A stretch of DNA of 64,000 nucleotides from Vreelandella sp031769195 (GCF_031769195.1 NZ_JAVHNP010000005.1:186001-250000); one strand, 5' to 3'. Shown: positions 41,918 to 51,551, counted from the first letter of the stretch. Numbers and translations are program-made. The notes: a model not told the origin generated them from the sequence alone.

Positions 41918-42889
41918 ATGACGCCGGTGATTGCTTTCGGTGAAGCTTTGATTGATATGCTCTCTAGCCGCCTGGGTGATGACACGGGGCCAGAGACCTT
42001 TACCCCTTACGCAGGCGGCGCGCCTGCAAATGTGGCGGTGGCCTGCGCACGGCTGAACGTGCCTAGCCAGTTTTTGGGCATGGTGGGTGACGATACCTTT
42101 GGGCACTTCCTCATCCGCGAGCTGAAAAGCCACGGTGTGGATACTCAAGGCGTCGTACTAACCAAAGAGGCACGCACGGCACTGGCGTTTGTCTCCCGCG
42201 ACAGCAGCGGCGAGCGCACCTTCGATTTCTATCGCCCACCGGCCGCCGACTTGCTTTACCGCTTGGAGCATCTGCCCCACGGCGTGTTTGAGCAGCCTGC
42301 CATTGTGCATCTTTGCAGCAACAGCCTAACCGACCCAGAGATCGCCGACACCACCCTGGCGATTGCCGCCATGGCCAAGCGGGCGGGCTGCCTAGTGAGC
42401 GTGGACGCCAACCTGCGCCATAACCTGTGGTCGGATGGCTCAGCGGATGTGTGGCGGGTGACCGAGTTGATTGATAGCGCAGAGCTGGTGAAAGTCTCTC
42501 TTGAAGAGCTGGACTACCTGCGGGGCGACCACCCACAAGACGCCTGGATTGCACAGCGGCTCGCCGCAGGCGTTAAAGTGGTGGTAATTACCGATGGCCC
42601 CAATCGCGTTGCACTCAAAGGCATTGGCATTGACCAAACCGTGACGCCGCCCAGCGTAACGGCGGTAGACACCACCGCCGGTGGCGATGCCTTTATTGGC
42701 GGCCTGCTGGCGGAGCTTTCCCGCTACGGCCTAACAGAAAGCTGGCATCAAGATAGCGAATTTCTCGCCAGCGCCGTGGATATTGCTTGCCGCTGCGGCG
42801 CCCATGCGGTGACACGCCCCGGCGCTTATGCCGCGCTGCCGACTCACGCCGATATTGAAGCGCTTCGCAGCGCAGCGGTCACGCCGTAA
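41918..42889 (+). CDS. PfkB-family sugar kinase, probable fructokinase
   Basis: 323 residues. Ribokinase/PfkB fold: VIAFGEALIDMLSS at the start, YAGGAPANVAVACARLN with the first signature (about 34-50), VVVITDGPNRVALKG, and the anion-hole/catalytic motif DTTAGGDAFIGG (Asp about 255). AAGGAAC precedes the ATG. Fructokinase (making fructose 6-phosphate) is inferred from resemblance to ScrK-type enzymes and from the adjacent convergent GH32 fructosidase. Last gene of the edd-glk-AKR unit. Confidence 0.88.
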   Translation: MTPVIAFGEALIDMLSSRLGDDTGPETFTPYAGGAPANVAVACARLNVPSQFLGMVGDDTFGHFLIRELKSHGVDTQGVVLTKEARTALAFVSRDSSGERTFDFYRPPAADLLYRLEHLPHGVFEQPAIVHLCSNSLTDPEIADTTLAIAAMAKRAGCLVSVDANLRHNLWSDGSADVWRVTELIDSAELVKVSLEELDYLRGDHPQDAWIAQRLAAGVKVVVITDGPNRVALKGIGIDQTVTPPSVTAVDTTAGGDAFIGGLLAELSRYGLTESWHQDSEFLASAVDIACRCGAHAVTRPGAYAALPTHADIEALRSAAVTP

Positions 42890-42928
42890 CGCCGCCGCAA
42901 CGCAAAGCACACTGCCCGGTAAACAAGC

Positions 42929-42948
42929 GCGCCTCGTTAACGAGGCGC
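42929..42948. terminator. Palindromic hairpin between convergent fructokinase and GH32 genes
   Basis: GCGCCTCG-TTAA-CGAGGCGC is a perfect 8-bp stem with a four-base loop in the 66-base convergent gap. No T-tract follows, so termination may be weak or rely on Rho. Confidence 0.55.
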
Positions 42949-42955
42949 CTCCACG

Positions 42956-44437
42956 TTACATCGGCCTGCGCTGGATAGCGCCTGCCTCTATCGCCACCTG
43001 ACCGCTGATCACTTCCAGCGTCACCGGCTGGTGAACATGGTCCACAAAACTGACCTGCGTGATGGCCCGCTGCTCGGATGCCCCTTCTACCAGCATTTCC
43101 AACGTTCCATGATCACACCACCACTCCACCGTGACCGTTCGCCCATCAACGCTGCCCGCTGCGTGGTCGCAGGCAAAGTGCTCGTCAAACGCAGGCAGGC
43201 CATTACTTCCCTGACGCTCGTAAAACAGCGCGGTGTCAGCGCTTCCCGCCGCCAAAATCAAACGCTGTTGGTAGCCCTGCTGTAGCGATAGCACCACCTT
43301 TGCCCCGGCTTCGAGTGATAGCGTTAGTTGGCCTCGCACCGCTGTCTGACCGGGCAGCGCTAAACAGTGCTCCCCCACGGCGAGCGCGGCACGTGGCGAG
43401 ACCGTATCCATCACATGCTCATATTGGTGAGTTTCACGGGCGAAGCGCTGGCGTAAGCGCACGCCGCAGCGAGTGGCGCACAGGGCAAGCTCGCGGGGCA
43501 GGCTCATGGTGCCCCGCCAGCCTGTTTCAGGGGATTGCGTGGCGTACTGCCAGTTATTCAACCACGCCAGCGCCAGCTGCCGCCCAGACGTGTTCGACCA
43601 GCTTTGCACCGCGTAAAAATCCCGCCCCTCATCCATCATCAGCACCGTGCCGGGGGCGTTGTCATTGGTGAAGCGCTGGCCGTCAAACTCCCCTACAAAG
43701 TACTGAGTAAACGAACCAAACGGGTTATCTGGCGTTGCGCCAATGCCGACCACCAACACCCAGCGCGACGCGGGCTCATCCGGGCCAGAGCCCTCTATCG
43801 GCAGCTCAAACAGATCCGGGCACTCCCAGGGGTGCTGGGTATGCGCGCCCTCGCCTTCGCCAAAGGCGCTGGCAAACTGCCACTCCAGCAGGTTATGGGA
43901 GGTGTAAAAGTGGATTTCCTGACCACAGGCCAGCGCCATCACCCAGCGCTGGCTAGGGTCATGCCATACCACTTTAGGGTCGCGGAAATCCTTAAACCCC
44001 GGCGGGGGAAGCACAGGGTTATTGGCATAGCGCTGCCACGTGCGGCCCTTATCGCGGCTATAGGCCACACACTGAGACTGCTCGTAATCTTCCGGGTCAT
44101 CGGAAAGCACCCGGTGGCAGGTGTAAAACGCCAGCAGCCCCGACTGGCCGTCAAACAGCCCTGTCACATCGTGCTCATCCACCACGGCACTACCCGAAAA
44201 GCAGGCGCCCTCTTCGTTGGGTGCCAGCGCAACGGGCAAATGCTGCCAGTGGCACAAGTCGCGGCTGACCGCGTGCCCCCAATGCATTGGCCCCCACACG
44301 GTGGTGAATGGGTGAAATTGATAAAACAGATGGTACTCGCCTTCAAAAAATACCAGCCCGTTGGGGTCATTCATCCAGCCCATCGGCGGCGCAAAATGCA
44401 CCGCGGGGCGTTTGGGCTCAAAATCCGCTAACGTCAT
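42956..44437 (-). CDS. Glycoside hydrolase family 32 (sucrose/fructan hydrolase)
   Basis: 493 residues, cytoplasmic (no signal peptide). GH32 catalytic motifs: nucleophile Asp in PMGWMNDPNGLVFF (about residue 23), transition-state Asp in GFKDFRDPKVVWHD (about 155) and acid/base Glu in HPWECPDLFELP (about 208), followed by the family's C-terminal beta-sandwich. Releases fructose from sucrose, sucrose 6-phosphate or short fructans; with glk and a fructokinase next door sucrose is the likely substrate. No sucrose transporter is in the window. Confidence 0.94.
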   Translation of the reverse strand: MTLADFEPKRPAVHFAPPMGWMNDPNGLVFFEGEYHLFYQFHPFTTVWGPMHWGHAVSRDLCHWQHLPVALAPNEEGACFSGSAVVDEHDVTGLFDGQSGLLAFYTCHRVLSDDPEDYEQSQCVAYSRDKGRTWQRYANNPVLPPPGFKDFRDPKVVWHDPSQRWVMALACGQEIHFYTSHNLLEWQFASAFGEGEGAHTQHPWECPDLFELPIEGSGPDEPASRWVLVVGIGATPDNPFGSFTQYFVGEFDGQRFTNDNAPGTVLMMDEGRDFYAVQSWSNTSGRQLALAWLNNWQYATQSPETGWRGTMSLPRELALCATRCGVRLRQRFARETHQYEHVMDTVSPRAALAVGEHCLALPGQTAVRGQLTLSLEAGAKVVLSLQQGYQQRLILAAGSADTALFYERQGSNGLPAFDEHFACDHAAGSVDGRTVTVEWWCDHGTLEMLVEGASEQRAITQVSFVDHVHQPVTLEVISGQVAIEAGAIQRRPM

Positions 44438-44536
44438 GCTTAAACCTTAACTTAATCGTTTAAGTTAGCGTATCACGAGACTTAGCTTTAAGCCTTCATC
44501 CAATAGCCGCAAAGGCGACTATTAGCTGACTTGTTA

Positions 44537-44551
44537 AAATGTCAGACATTT
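44537..44551. promoter_or_regulatory. Operator palindrome upstream of the galactonate operon
   Basis: AAATGTCAGACATTT is a perfect 15-bp palindrome 38 bases before the GntR gene. Nearly the same sequence (AAATGTCTGACATAT) lies upstream of the Na+/sugar symporter at 51552-51566. It has the short dyad form used by FadR-subfamily GntR regulators, so the GntR protein here is the likely binder. Confidence 0.75.
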
Positions 44552-44589
44552 AATACACTTTTTTTAAATCCCTTCATAGAGAGTTTTGC

Positions 44590-45327
44590 ATGTCGCTGAA
44601 TGCTTTACCGCCCCATTCAGGTGGTGCCATTAATTTAGCGCGGCTGTTAGCAAGAGCACTGCTTGCGGGGACATGGCAGCCCGGCGATCTGTTTCCCAAA
44701 GAAATGGATATCAGCAATCACTTTGACGTTAGCCGTAATCAAGTACGCAACGCCTTGGCTAGCCTCACCGCTGCTGGGCTTTTAGAGCGTACAGCAGGCC
44801 GAGGGACTCAGGTGAGGCAGATGAGCGATTGGCATTTGCTCGACCCGCTGATGAGCGAATGGATGACCGGGCTCACCAACTTAGCTCCCGAACTGATCCG
44901 CGCTATCTATGCCTTTCGTTTTTCGGCGGAACCGGTCGTGGCCAGTTTGGCAGCCCATGCCGCCAGTGACGAAGACCTAGATCGTTTACGCGCTGCTTTT
45001 GAAGGCATGAAGCGAACAGCACAAGACCCGGCGGACCGGCATCAGCACGCGGAGTTCGATGTCATGTTCCACGATGCCACCTATGGCGCTAGCCACAATC
45101 TTGTATGGCGGCAAATGGGGCACTTATTACGCCCCTCTATTATGGCGCTCGTGCATGGTTCTCAGCACCATACCAGCACACTAGATGACAGCTTAGCCAG
45201 GCACCAAGCCGTTTTAGACAGCATCGTCCATCGCGACCCACAAGGCGCTGCAGCGGCTGCCAAAGAAGTATTGCGTCGAACGGCAGTCGATTTAGGCATC
45301 GTCGCCCCGCCCTCTCTCAACGATTAA
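44590..45327 (+). CDS. GntR-family (FadR/FCD) regulator of the galactonate operon
   Basis: 245 residues. N-terminal winged helix: FPKEMDISNHFDVSRNQVR followed by ALASLTAAGLLERTAGRGTQV; C-terminal all-helical FCD domain with metal-site residues in HAEFDVMFHDATYGASH and later HQAVLDSIVHRDPQGA. Resembles DgoR-type repressors of galactonate catabolism. First gene of the operon ending at 49819 and preceded by the palindrome at 44537-44551, so it probably autoregulates and responds to galactonate or a derivative. Confidence 0.9.
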   Translation: MSLNALPPHSGGAINLARLLARALLAGTWQPGDLFPKEMDISNHFDVSRNQVRNALASLTAAGLLERTAGRGTQVRQMSDWHLLDPLMSEWMTGLTNLAPELIRAIYAFRFSAEPVVASLAAHAASDEDLDRLRAAFEGMKRTAQDPADRHQHAEFDVMFHDATYGASHNLVWRQMGHLLRPSIMALVHGSQHHTSTLDDSLARHQAVLDSIVHRDPQGAAAAAKEVLRRTAVDLGIVAPPSLND

Positions 45328-45360
45328 TCACGCGACCTAGCTAGCAAAGGTAAAAGTTCA

Positions 45361-46509
45361 ATGAAAATCACTCGTTTAAAAACCTGGCAAGTTCCACCTC
45401 GCTGGCTTTTCCTAAAAATTGAGACCGATGAAGGGTGCTACGGCTGGGGCGAGCCCGTCATAGAAGGGCGTGCCGCCACAGTAGAAGCCGCTGTGCACGA
45501 GCTAGCCGACTACTTGATTGGTCAAGACCCTCACCGAATCGAGCACCTATGGAATACTCTGTACCGCGCCGGGTTCTACCGAGGCGGCCCAATTCTGATG
45601 AGCGCCATTGCAGGGATCGACCAAGCGCTCTGGGATTTAAAAGGCCGCGATCTAGGCGTGCCCGTCCATCAACTCTTGGGCGGCGCCGTCCGCGATAAGA
45701 TGCGCATGTACGCCTGGACCGGCGGCGACCGCCCGAGCGACGTGGGCGCAGGTGCTAAAGCCTTAGTAGAAAAAGGGTTTACCGCTTTTAAGATGAACGG
45801 CACGCCCGAGCTGCAAATCGTTGACTCCCACCGCAAAGTAGATGAAGCAGTTGCGCGGGTAGCAGAAGCGCGGGACGCGGTCGGACCTGATGTGGGTATC
45901 GGCATCGACTTTCATGGCCGCGTCCACCGGCCAATGGCAAAAGCGCTGTTACGCGAGCTAGAGCCGTTTCACCCGATGTTTGTTGAAGAGCCCGTCGCAC
46001 CTGAGCACCTACCCTGCTTAAAAGATATCGCCGGAGGCCTTGGCTACCCACTAGCGACCGGTGAGCGCTTACATACACGCTTCCAATTCCGCGACCTGCT
46101 GGCAGACGGCATGATTGATATTGTGCAGCCGGACCTTTCCCATTGCGGTGGTATCAGCGAAGGGCTAAAAATTGCGGCGCTCGCTTCCTCCTACGATGTT
46201 GCCCTAGCGCCCCACTGTCCGCTGGGCCCGCTTACCTTGGCCGCTTCTCTACAATTGGATGCCGTCAGCCATAACGCCTTTATCCAGGAGCAAAGCATGG
46301 GCATCCACTACAACCAGGGTAATGATGTGCTGGACTACTTAGTGGATAAAACCGCCTTAACGATTGAAGACGGCTTTTGCGCTATTCCACAAGGCCCCGG
46401 ATTGGGCGTAGAAATCGATGAAGCCTTTGTTGAAGAGCGGGCCAAAACCGGCCACCGCTGGCGCAACCCCGTATGGGCCCATGAAGACGGCTCCATTGCC
46501 GAGTGGTAA
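45361..46509 (+). CDS. dgoD: D-galactonate dehydratase
   Basis: 382 residues, the length of E. coli DgoD. Enolase superfamily (mandelate racemase group): metal ligands in GIGIDFHGRVHR (Asp, about 183), FVEEPVAPEHL (Glu, about 209) and TGERLHTRFQF (Glu, about 235), and the catalytic His in LAPHCPLGPL (about 285). Dehydrates D-galactonate to 2-keto-3-deoxygalactonate. The next genes supply kinase and aldolase for that product, which supports the substrate. Confidence 0.95.
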   Translation: MKITRLKTWQVPPRWLFLKIETDEGCYGWGEPVIEGRAATVEAAVHELADYLIGQDPHRIEHLWNTLYRAGFYRGGPILMSAIAGIDQALWDLKGRDLGVPVHQLLGGAVRDKMRMYAWTGGDRPSDVGAGAKALVEKGFTAFKMNGTPELQIVDSHRKVDEAVARVAEARDAVGPDVGIGIDFHGRVHRPMAKALLRELEPFHPMFVEEPVAPEHLPCLKDIAGGLGYPLATGERLHTRFQFRDLLADGMIDIVQPDLSHCGGISEGLKIAALASSYDVALAPHCPLGPLTLAASLQLDAVSHNAFIQEQSMGIHYNQGNDVLDYLVDKTALTIEDGFCAIPQGPGLGVEIDEAFVEERAKTGHRWRNPVWAHEDGSIAEW

Positions 46510-46536
46510 ACCTTAGGCTAGCGAAGGGAGAGAAGC

Positions 46537-47307
46537 ATGTCTGATCCGTTAAACTCTATTATTTTTAATGACTTATCTGGAAAAAGTGTGTTTATCACCG
46601 GCGGCGGTAGCGGCATTGGGGCCGCGCTCACCGAAGGTTTTCTAGCCCAAGGGGCAAAGGTAGCATTTGTGGGGCTAACGGACGCCAGTGAATTTTGCGC
46701 GTCCATGGAAGCGTCCTACGGCGTTCAACCGCTGTTTATTAAGTGCGATATCCGTGATGTTGATGCGCTCAATAGTGCTATCGAGCAAGCTCGCCAAGCG
46801 CATGGCCCTATCAGCGTTTTAATCAACAATGCAGCGCGGGACAACCGCCACCAGCTTGATGAGTGGAGCGTTGAACAGTGGGACGACTCCATCGCGACCA
46901 ATCTGAGGCCGCACTTTTTTACTGCCCAGTCGGTGGCACCGGATATGCGCGCATTAGGCGGCGGTGCCATTATCAACCTCTCGTCTAACAGCTACCTACT
47001 GGGTCTGAGCGGCTACCCAACCTACGTGACCGCCAAAGCGGGCATCATGGGGCTCACCAAAGCGCTTGCACGGGAGCTTGGCCCCGATAACATCCGGGTT
47101 AACTGCTTAATCCCAGGTTGGGTGATGACTGAGCGTCAAAAAGAGCTGTGGGTAAACGATGCCGATCTTCAGGAGTGCCTAGACCAGCAGTGTTTGAAAG
47201 AAGCGATTCCCGTCCATGACATGATTGGCCCCTGCCTGTTTTTGGCCTCTAGCGCGTCGCGTATGATGACCGGGCAAGAGCTGATTGTGGACGGAGGGCG
47301 CGTATGA
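46537..47307 (+). CDS. SDR-family sugar dehydrogenase, probable galactose 1-dehydrogenase
   Basis: 256 residues. Classical short-chain dehydrogenase: cofactor loop SVFITGGGSGIGAAL (about 17-31), NNAARDN near 92, catalytic Ser in INLSSNSYL and Tyr-x-x-x-Lys in YPTYVTAKAGIMG (about 162), and a C-terminal VDGGRV. Positioned between galactonate dehydratase and KDGal kinase together with a lactonase, it most likely oxidises D-galactose to galactonolactone, the first De Ley-Doudoroff step. Some related enzymes accept L-arabinose. Its stop overlaps dgoK by 4 bases. Confidence 0.85.
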   Translation: MSDPLNSIIFNDLSGKSVFITGGGSGIGAALTEGFLAQGAKVAFVGLTDASEFCASMEASYGVQPLFIKCDIRDVDALNSAIEQARQAHGPISVLINNAARDNRHQLDEWSVEQWDDSIATNLRPHFFTAQSVAPDMRALGGGAIINLSSNSYLLGLSGYPTYVTAKAGIMGLTKALARELGPDNIRVNCLIPGWVMTERQKELWVNDADLQECLDQQCLKEAIPVHDMIGPCLFLASSASRMMTGQELIVDGGRV

Positions 47308-48275
47308 ATGACGCCCGTGTACAACACCTCGCCTGGGTTGCCGCAGACTGGGGCTCCAGCAATTTACGCGTTTGGGGGTTAGACCAGTACGATCAAGTGA
47401 TGGCCCATGCGAGTAGCGATAAAGGAATGCTCGCGTTAACTCCAGCTCAGTATGAAGCGGAGTTGCTGCGCCTAATCTCCAACTGGCTGCCCGCGAATCG
47501 CCAAGTAGATGTGGTGGTGTGCGGTATGGCGGGGGCACGCCAAGGCTGGTTGGAGGCCGCCTACCTGCCCGTGCCCACCTCCCTTCATCAATTGGGAGCA
47601 GGAGCGGTGACGCCTCACCTCACCAGCCGGCAGCTGCGTGTTTACCTACTGCCCGGCTTAAGTCAGACCCACGCTAACGCTACCCATTTCGATGTCATGC
47701 GCGGCGAAGAGACCCAACTGGCGGGCTTACTTGCTAAGCATCCCCATTTTTCGGGCCTCGCCTGTCTGCCCGGCACCCACTCCAAATGGGCACACCTGAA
47801 AGCGGGAACGGTGACCGGCTTCAGCACCTACCTAACGGGAGAGCTTTATCAGCTGCTGGCGCGTCAGTCGGTTTTAAAGCACTCCATCGGCAGCGATGAC
47901 CTGAACGACGAGCTTGGTCGCGACGCTTTCATGACAGCAGTGCGTCAGAGCTATGAGGCACCTGGAGCTTTCAGCAGCCGCCTGTTTGGCTTACGCGCAC
48001 AGGACTTGCTGGACACTCAGTTAACCAGCCACAGCACACGCAGTAACATTTTGGCAGCGAGGCTTTCAGGACTAGTGATTGGTTTAGAACTATCCGGCGC
48101 CTCCTGCCAGTTTGCGATGGACACCCCTATTACGCTGATTGGCAATCACGCCCTTTGCCAGCGTTACACGTTGGCATTAGACACTATCGGCCGCCCTGCT
48201 CAGCACCTGGACGGCAGTGCCGCCGTACTGGCAGGCCTAAGCCTCGCCCACTATGCGCTCAAAGAAACGGCTTAA
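47304..48275 (+). CDS. dgoK: 2-dehydro-3-deoxygalactonokinase
   Basis: 323 residues, DgoK family (actin/hexokinase-like fold). N-terminal phosphate loop WVAADWGSSNLRVWGLD, then VVVCGMAGARQGWLEAAYLPVP, MRGEETQLAGLL near residue 130, CLPGTHSKWAHL near 150 and LTGELYQLL. Phosphorylates 2-keto-3-deoxygalactonate. ATG overlaps the dehydrogenase stop (ATGA), indicating coupled translation. Confidence 0.94.
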   Translation: MNDARVQHLAWVAADWGSSNLRVWGLDQYDQVMAHASSDKGMLALTPAQYEAELLRLISNWLPANRQVDVVVCGMAGARQGWLEAAYLPVPTSLHQLGAGAVTPHLTSRQLRVYLLPGLSQTHANATHFDVMRGEETQLAGLLAKHPHFSGLACLPGTHSKWAHLKAGTVTGFSTYLTGELYQLLARQSVLKHSIGSDDLNDELGRDAFMTAVRQSYEAPGAFSSRLFGLRAQDLLDTQLTSHSTRSNILAARLSGLVIGLELSGASCQFAMDTPITLIGNHALCQRYTLALDTIGRPAQHLDGSAAVLAGLSLAHYALKETA

Positions 48276-48317
48276 TGCTGCCCTTGCTTGCCGAACCGAT
48301 ATATGGAGAAATCGCCT

Positions 48318-48923
48318 ATGTCACTGCCCTTAATCGGTATTCTGCGTGGGGTCACCCCCACCGACGTTGTTGAGATTGCAGATGCGGTGCTTGCCGCCGG
48401 TATTACTCAGATTGAAGTACCGCTGAACTCCCCCGAACCGTTAGACAGCATCCGTTTACTGGTTGATGCCTTTGGCGAACGCGCCGTGATTGGCGCTGGG
48501 ACGGTCTTAACTACCGCTCAGGTGCGGGATGTTTATGCCGCTGGGGGCCGTTTGATCGTATCGCCCAACTGCCGCCCTGCTGTCATCGAAGAAACCCATC
48601 GGCTTGGCATGGCCAGTTGGCCGGGCATCGTCACCCCTTCTGAAGCGTTCGATGCGTTGGATGCAGGCGCAACAGGGCTAAAACTGTTTCCCGCGGTTCA
48701 GGTTGGCCTGGAGGGCATGAAAGCAGTCCGCGCGGTGCTGCCCAAAGGGACGCTGCTATATGCCGTGGGTGGCGTAGGCGTCGATAACTTTGCCCAATGG
48801 CGTTCTGCTGGCGTGGATGGTGCAGGTCTTGGCAGCGCGCTGTATAAACCCGGCCAAAGCGCCGCTCACGTTGGACAACAGGCACAGGCGCTAGTCGACG
48901 CTTGGCAGGCAGCGAGGCAGTGA
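48318..48923 (+). CDS. dgoA: 2-dehydro-3-deoxy-6-phosphogalactonate aldolase
   Basis: 201 residues from the ATG at 48318 (GGAG 9 bases upstream; the frame is open ten codons more). Class I KDPG/KDPGal aldolase: substrate Arg in IGILRGVTP, Glu in QIEVPLNSPEPLDS, and the Schiff-base Lys in GATGLKLFPAVQVG (about 125). Splits KDPGal into pyruvate and glyceraldehyde 3-phosphate. Its stop overlaps the lactonase start (TGATG). A separate Eda for KDPG is at 51735-52397. Confidence 0.94.
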   Translation: MSLPLIGILRGVTPTDVVEIADAVLAAGITQIEVPLNSPEPLDSIRLLVDAFGERAVIGAGTVLTTAQVRDVYAAGGRLIVSPNCRPAVIEETHRLGMASWPGIVTPSEAFDALDAGATGLKLFPAVQVGLEGMKAVRAVLPKGTLLYAVGGVGVDNFAQWRSAGVDGAGLGSALYKPGQSAAHVGQQAQALVDAWQAARQ

Positions 48924-49819
48924 TGCGCTCAAAAGAGCATACCCCAACTTGGCAAGCGGAGCTGGCTCTTGATTGCCGATGCACACTAGGCGAAGGGCCA
49001 CAGTGGGACGCAGCCAGCCAGTGGCTCTACTGGTGCGATATTGTTGAGCAGCGGCTGTACTGGCTAGCTCCTGCCAGTGGGAAGAGCAACCAATACTCCC
49101 TTGATCACCAAGTCTCATTGGCCACCCCGCTCGACACCGGCGGCCTGTTATTGGTGGGCGAGGACCGCTTAAGCCACTTCGACCCACACGGCGGGAGCAT
49201 CACCAGATGGGGAGATTTCGAGACCGATAACCCGATCACTCGCAGCAATGACGCACGCGTGGATCGCCACGGCAGCCTTTGGCTTTCCAGCATGGGTAAA
49301 AGCGCTGAACCGGGTGCTGGGGCGTTGTATCGACTGCATCGAGGCGAACTGACACGCCTACGCACCGGACTCACCATCCCGAATGCTCTCTGCTTCTCGG
49401 CAGACAGCCACTTTGCTTGGTTTACCGATACGGTCACAAGCGTCGTGATGCGCTGGAGGCTAGACAACGAAGGCTGGCCCCAGGGCGACCCCGAGCCTTG
49501 GGCAGACTTCACCTCCAGTGCAGGCAATCCCGATGGTGCCGTCGTTGATAGCGAGGGCTGCCTATGGCTAGCACTTTGGGGGGCTGGGCAGGTCGTGCGT
49601 TTAAACGCTGATGGCGACATCATTGGCCGCGTTGAGCTTCCTGTGAGCCAGCCCTCTTGCCCAGTATTTGCAGGTCCAAGCCTTACGAAGCTCTACATCA
49701 CCACGGCGCAAGAAGGCTTGAACGCTGAGCAGTTAGCCAAGGAGCCCACCGCTGGTTCGCTTTACGTGGTGGACACCGGTATTAAGGGGCTTGCAGAGTT
49801 GCCACTGCGCCTGACCTGA
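48923..49819 (+). CDS. SMP-30/gluconolactonase-family protein, probable galactonolactonase
   Basis: 298 residues from the ATG at 48923, which overlaps the dgoA stop; in-frame ATG seven codons earlier is possible. Six-bladed propeller with metal ligands: Glu in CTLGEGPQWD (about 18), Asn in IPNALCFSADSH (about 145) and Asp in GNPDGAVVDSEG (about 198); NDARVDRHGSLWLSSMG lies near 105. Hydrolyses a sugar lactone; by context D-galactono-1,4-lactone from the dehydrogenase. Last gene of the operon, followed by a terminator. Confidence 0.88.
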   Translation: MRSKEHTPTWQAELALDCRCTLGEGPQWDAASQWLYWCDIVEQRLYWLAPASGKSNQYSLDHQVSLATPLDTGGLLLVGEDRLSHFDPHGGSITRWGDFETDNPITRSNDARVDRHGSLWLSSMGKSAEPGAGALYRLHRGELTRLRTGLTIPNALCFSADSHFAWFTDTVTSVVMRWRLDNEGWPQGDPEPWADFTSSAGNPDGAVVDSEGCLWLALWGAGQVVRLNADGDIIGRVELPVSQPSCPVFAGPSLTKLYITTAQEGLNAEQLAKEPTAGSLYVVDTGIKGLAELPLRLT

Positions 49820-49842
49820 AAAGAGACAGCAGCTTTAAACCA

Positions 49843-49872
49843 CAAGGCCCCGCTAACCATAGCGGGGCCTTG
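49843..49872. terminator. Rho-independent terminator after the galactonate operon
   Basis: CAAGGCCCCGCTA pairs with TAGCGGGGCCTTG across a 4-base loop, followed by TTCG. It lies in the convergent gap between the lactonase and the symporter and may serve both directions. Confidence 0.88.
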
Positions 49873-49907
49873 TTCGCTTCAATGTTCAGCGTTGCGGATG
49901 TCAGGCC

Positions 49908-51503
49908 TTAGCCAGCAAAGCTGATGTACATCACAATCACCAGCACCACCAACACAATACCGGCAGGCACGGCACCTTTCCAAGGCGTTAGGTCCACATC
50001 GCCGCTGTGCTCCTGAACCCAGTCAGTCTCGCGGGGGCGCAGTTTCCCGATGATTAGCATCACGACCACCAGCAGCACGAATACCAGCGCTACAAAGTGA
50101 AACTCATGCATCACCTGCGGCAGCAGTGTGAACGGCGGCACAAAATAGCCTGCCGCAATCAGCAAACAGCCACCCACCAACGCTACTTTGGCGGCCATTG
50201 GCGGTACTCGTTTGGTCAACAGTCCTACCAACACAACCGCTAGAATAGGGATGAAGTAGATCGCGTTCATCTTCTGCAGGTAGCCGAACAAGCTCTCCTG
50301 TCCTGCCAGTAGCGGCGCAATAATCATGGTAATGACCGCCATGATCCAGCCAAACACTTTACCCGACTTCACCACCTGCGCTTCGGTCGCGTCTTTATTT
50401 AATACACCCTTATAAATCCCCAAGCTGAAAATCGTCGTCGTACTATTCAGTGCCGAGTTAAACGACGACAGAATGGCACCCACCATCACGGCGGCAAAGA
50501 AGCCGGTCAAATAAGGTGGCAATACGTTAAACACCAGATGGCCATAGGCTTCATCAGCACGCACCCCCTGATCGGCGTATAGGTGATAAGCGATAATACC
50601 CGGCAGTACCAAATACAGAGGCCCCAGCAGTTTGAAAAGACCGGTTAAAAGTACCCCCTTCTGCCCCTCAGCCAGGTTCTTCGCTGCAAAAGTACGTTGG
50701 ATAATCTGTTGATTGGTGCTCCAGTAGAAAAGGTTGATCAGAAAGACACCGGTAAACAGGGTGAAGAACGGCACCTGCTGCTCAGCACCACCAATGGAAT
50801 TTAGCTTATCGGGATCGCTCTGTTTGAGAATACTCCAACCTTCCATTACGCCACTGCCACCACTAACCGCCTGCAGGCCGAAATAGACGATGACGAAGCC
50901 GCCGACCAATAGCCCTACACCATTTAGCGTATCAGACACCGCGACCGTGCGAAGTCCGCCAAACAACGCATAAATAGCTCCAATAATGCCCACAATCCAT
51001 ACTGTTAACCAAAGCAGCGTGGTGGTCGACTCAATCCCTGTTAGCCCTTGAAGATCGAGCATGCCCTGCAGGCCAATAGCGCCTGAATAGAGAATGATGG
51101 GCAATAAGATAACCGCGTACGCAATTAGAAAAATGATATTAGTAATCAGCTGCGTATTTTTATCGAAACGAATTTCGAGGAGTTGAGGCAGCGTCGCAAT
51201 ACCACTTTTCAAAAAGCGCGGAAGGAAAAATAACGCCAGTGCAACCAGAGCAATCACCGCCACGACTTCCCAGGCCATCACGCTTAGCCCATCTGCAAAC
51301 GCTGCTCCGTTTAGCCCCACCATCTGCTCTGTAGAGAGGTTGGTCATTAACAGTGAACCTGCGATTAGCGGAAAGGTGAGCGTCCGCCCTGCTAGGAAAT
51401 AGCCGCTAGTGCTGGAGTGATCATCGCGCCGAGTGATGCGCCACGTAATGAAGGCGACAAGCCCTGTAAAAAACAGGAACGAGGCCAGGGTTAACATATG
51501 CAT
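49908..51503 (-). CDS. Sodium/solute symporter (SSS/SGLT family), probable galactose transporter
   Basis: 531 residues with about 14 hydrophobic helices, SSS family. Recognisable segments: GYFLAGRTLTFPLIAGSLLMTNLSTEQMVGLNG near residues 33-65 (Na+-site helix 1), LFGGLRTVAVSDTLNG near 183 and NQQIIQRTFAAKNLAEGQKG near 268, all SGLT-like. Faces the galactonate operon tail-to-tail and has the operon's palindrome in its promoter, so galactose or a related sugar is the likely cargo. Confidence 0.9.
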   Translation of the reverse strand: MHMLTLASFLFFTGLVAFITWRITRRDDHSSTSGYFLAGRTLTFPLIAGSLLMTNLSTEQMVGLNGAAFADGLSVMAWEVVAVIALVALALFFLPRFLKSGIATLPQLLEIRFDKNTQLITNIIFLIAYAVILLPIILYSGAIGLQGMLDLQGLTGIESTTTLLWLTVWIVGIIGAIYALFGGLRTVAVSDTLNGVGLLVGGFVIVYFGLQAVSGGSGVMEGWSILKQSDPDKLNSIGGAEQQVPFFTLFTGVFLINLFYWSTNQQIIQRTFAAKNLAEGQKGVLLTGLFKLLGPLYLVLPGIIAYHLYADQGVRADEAYGHLVFNVLPPYLTGFFAAVMVGAILSSFNSALNSTTTIFSLGIYKGVLNKDATEAQVVKSGKVFGWIMAVITMIIAPLLAGQESLFGYLQKMNAIYFIPILAVVLVGLLTKRVPPMAAKVALVGGCLLIAAGYFVPPFTLLPQVMHEFHFVALVFVLLVVVMLIIGKLRPRETDWVQEHSGDVDLTPWKGAVPAGIVLVVLVIVMYISFAG

Positions 51504-51551
51504 GCCCGCTTTCCTCTTTATGTAAAGAACGCGTCTTTTTAGCCACGCGCT

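Noticed and set aside
43535..44431. 298-codon open frame antisense to the GH32 gene
   Set aside because: The opposite strand encodes a clear GH32 enzyme with all catalytic motifs; this frame has arginine/alanine-rich, motif-free sequence.
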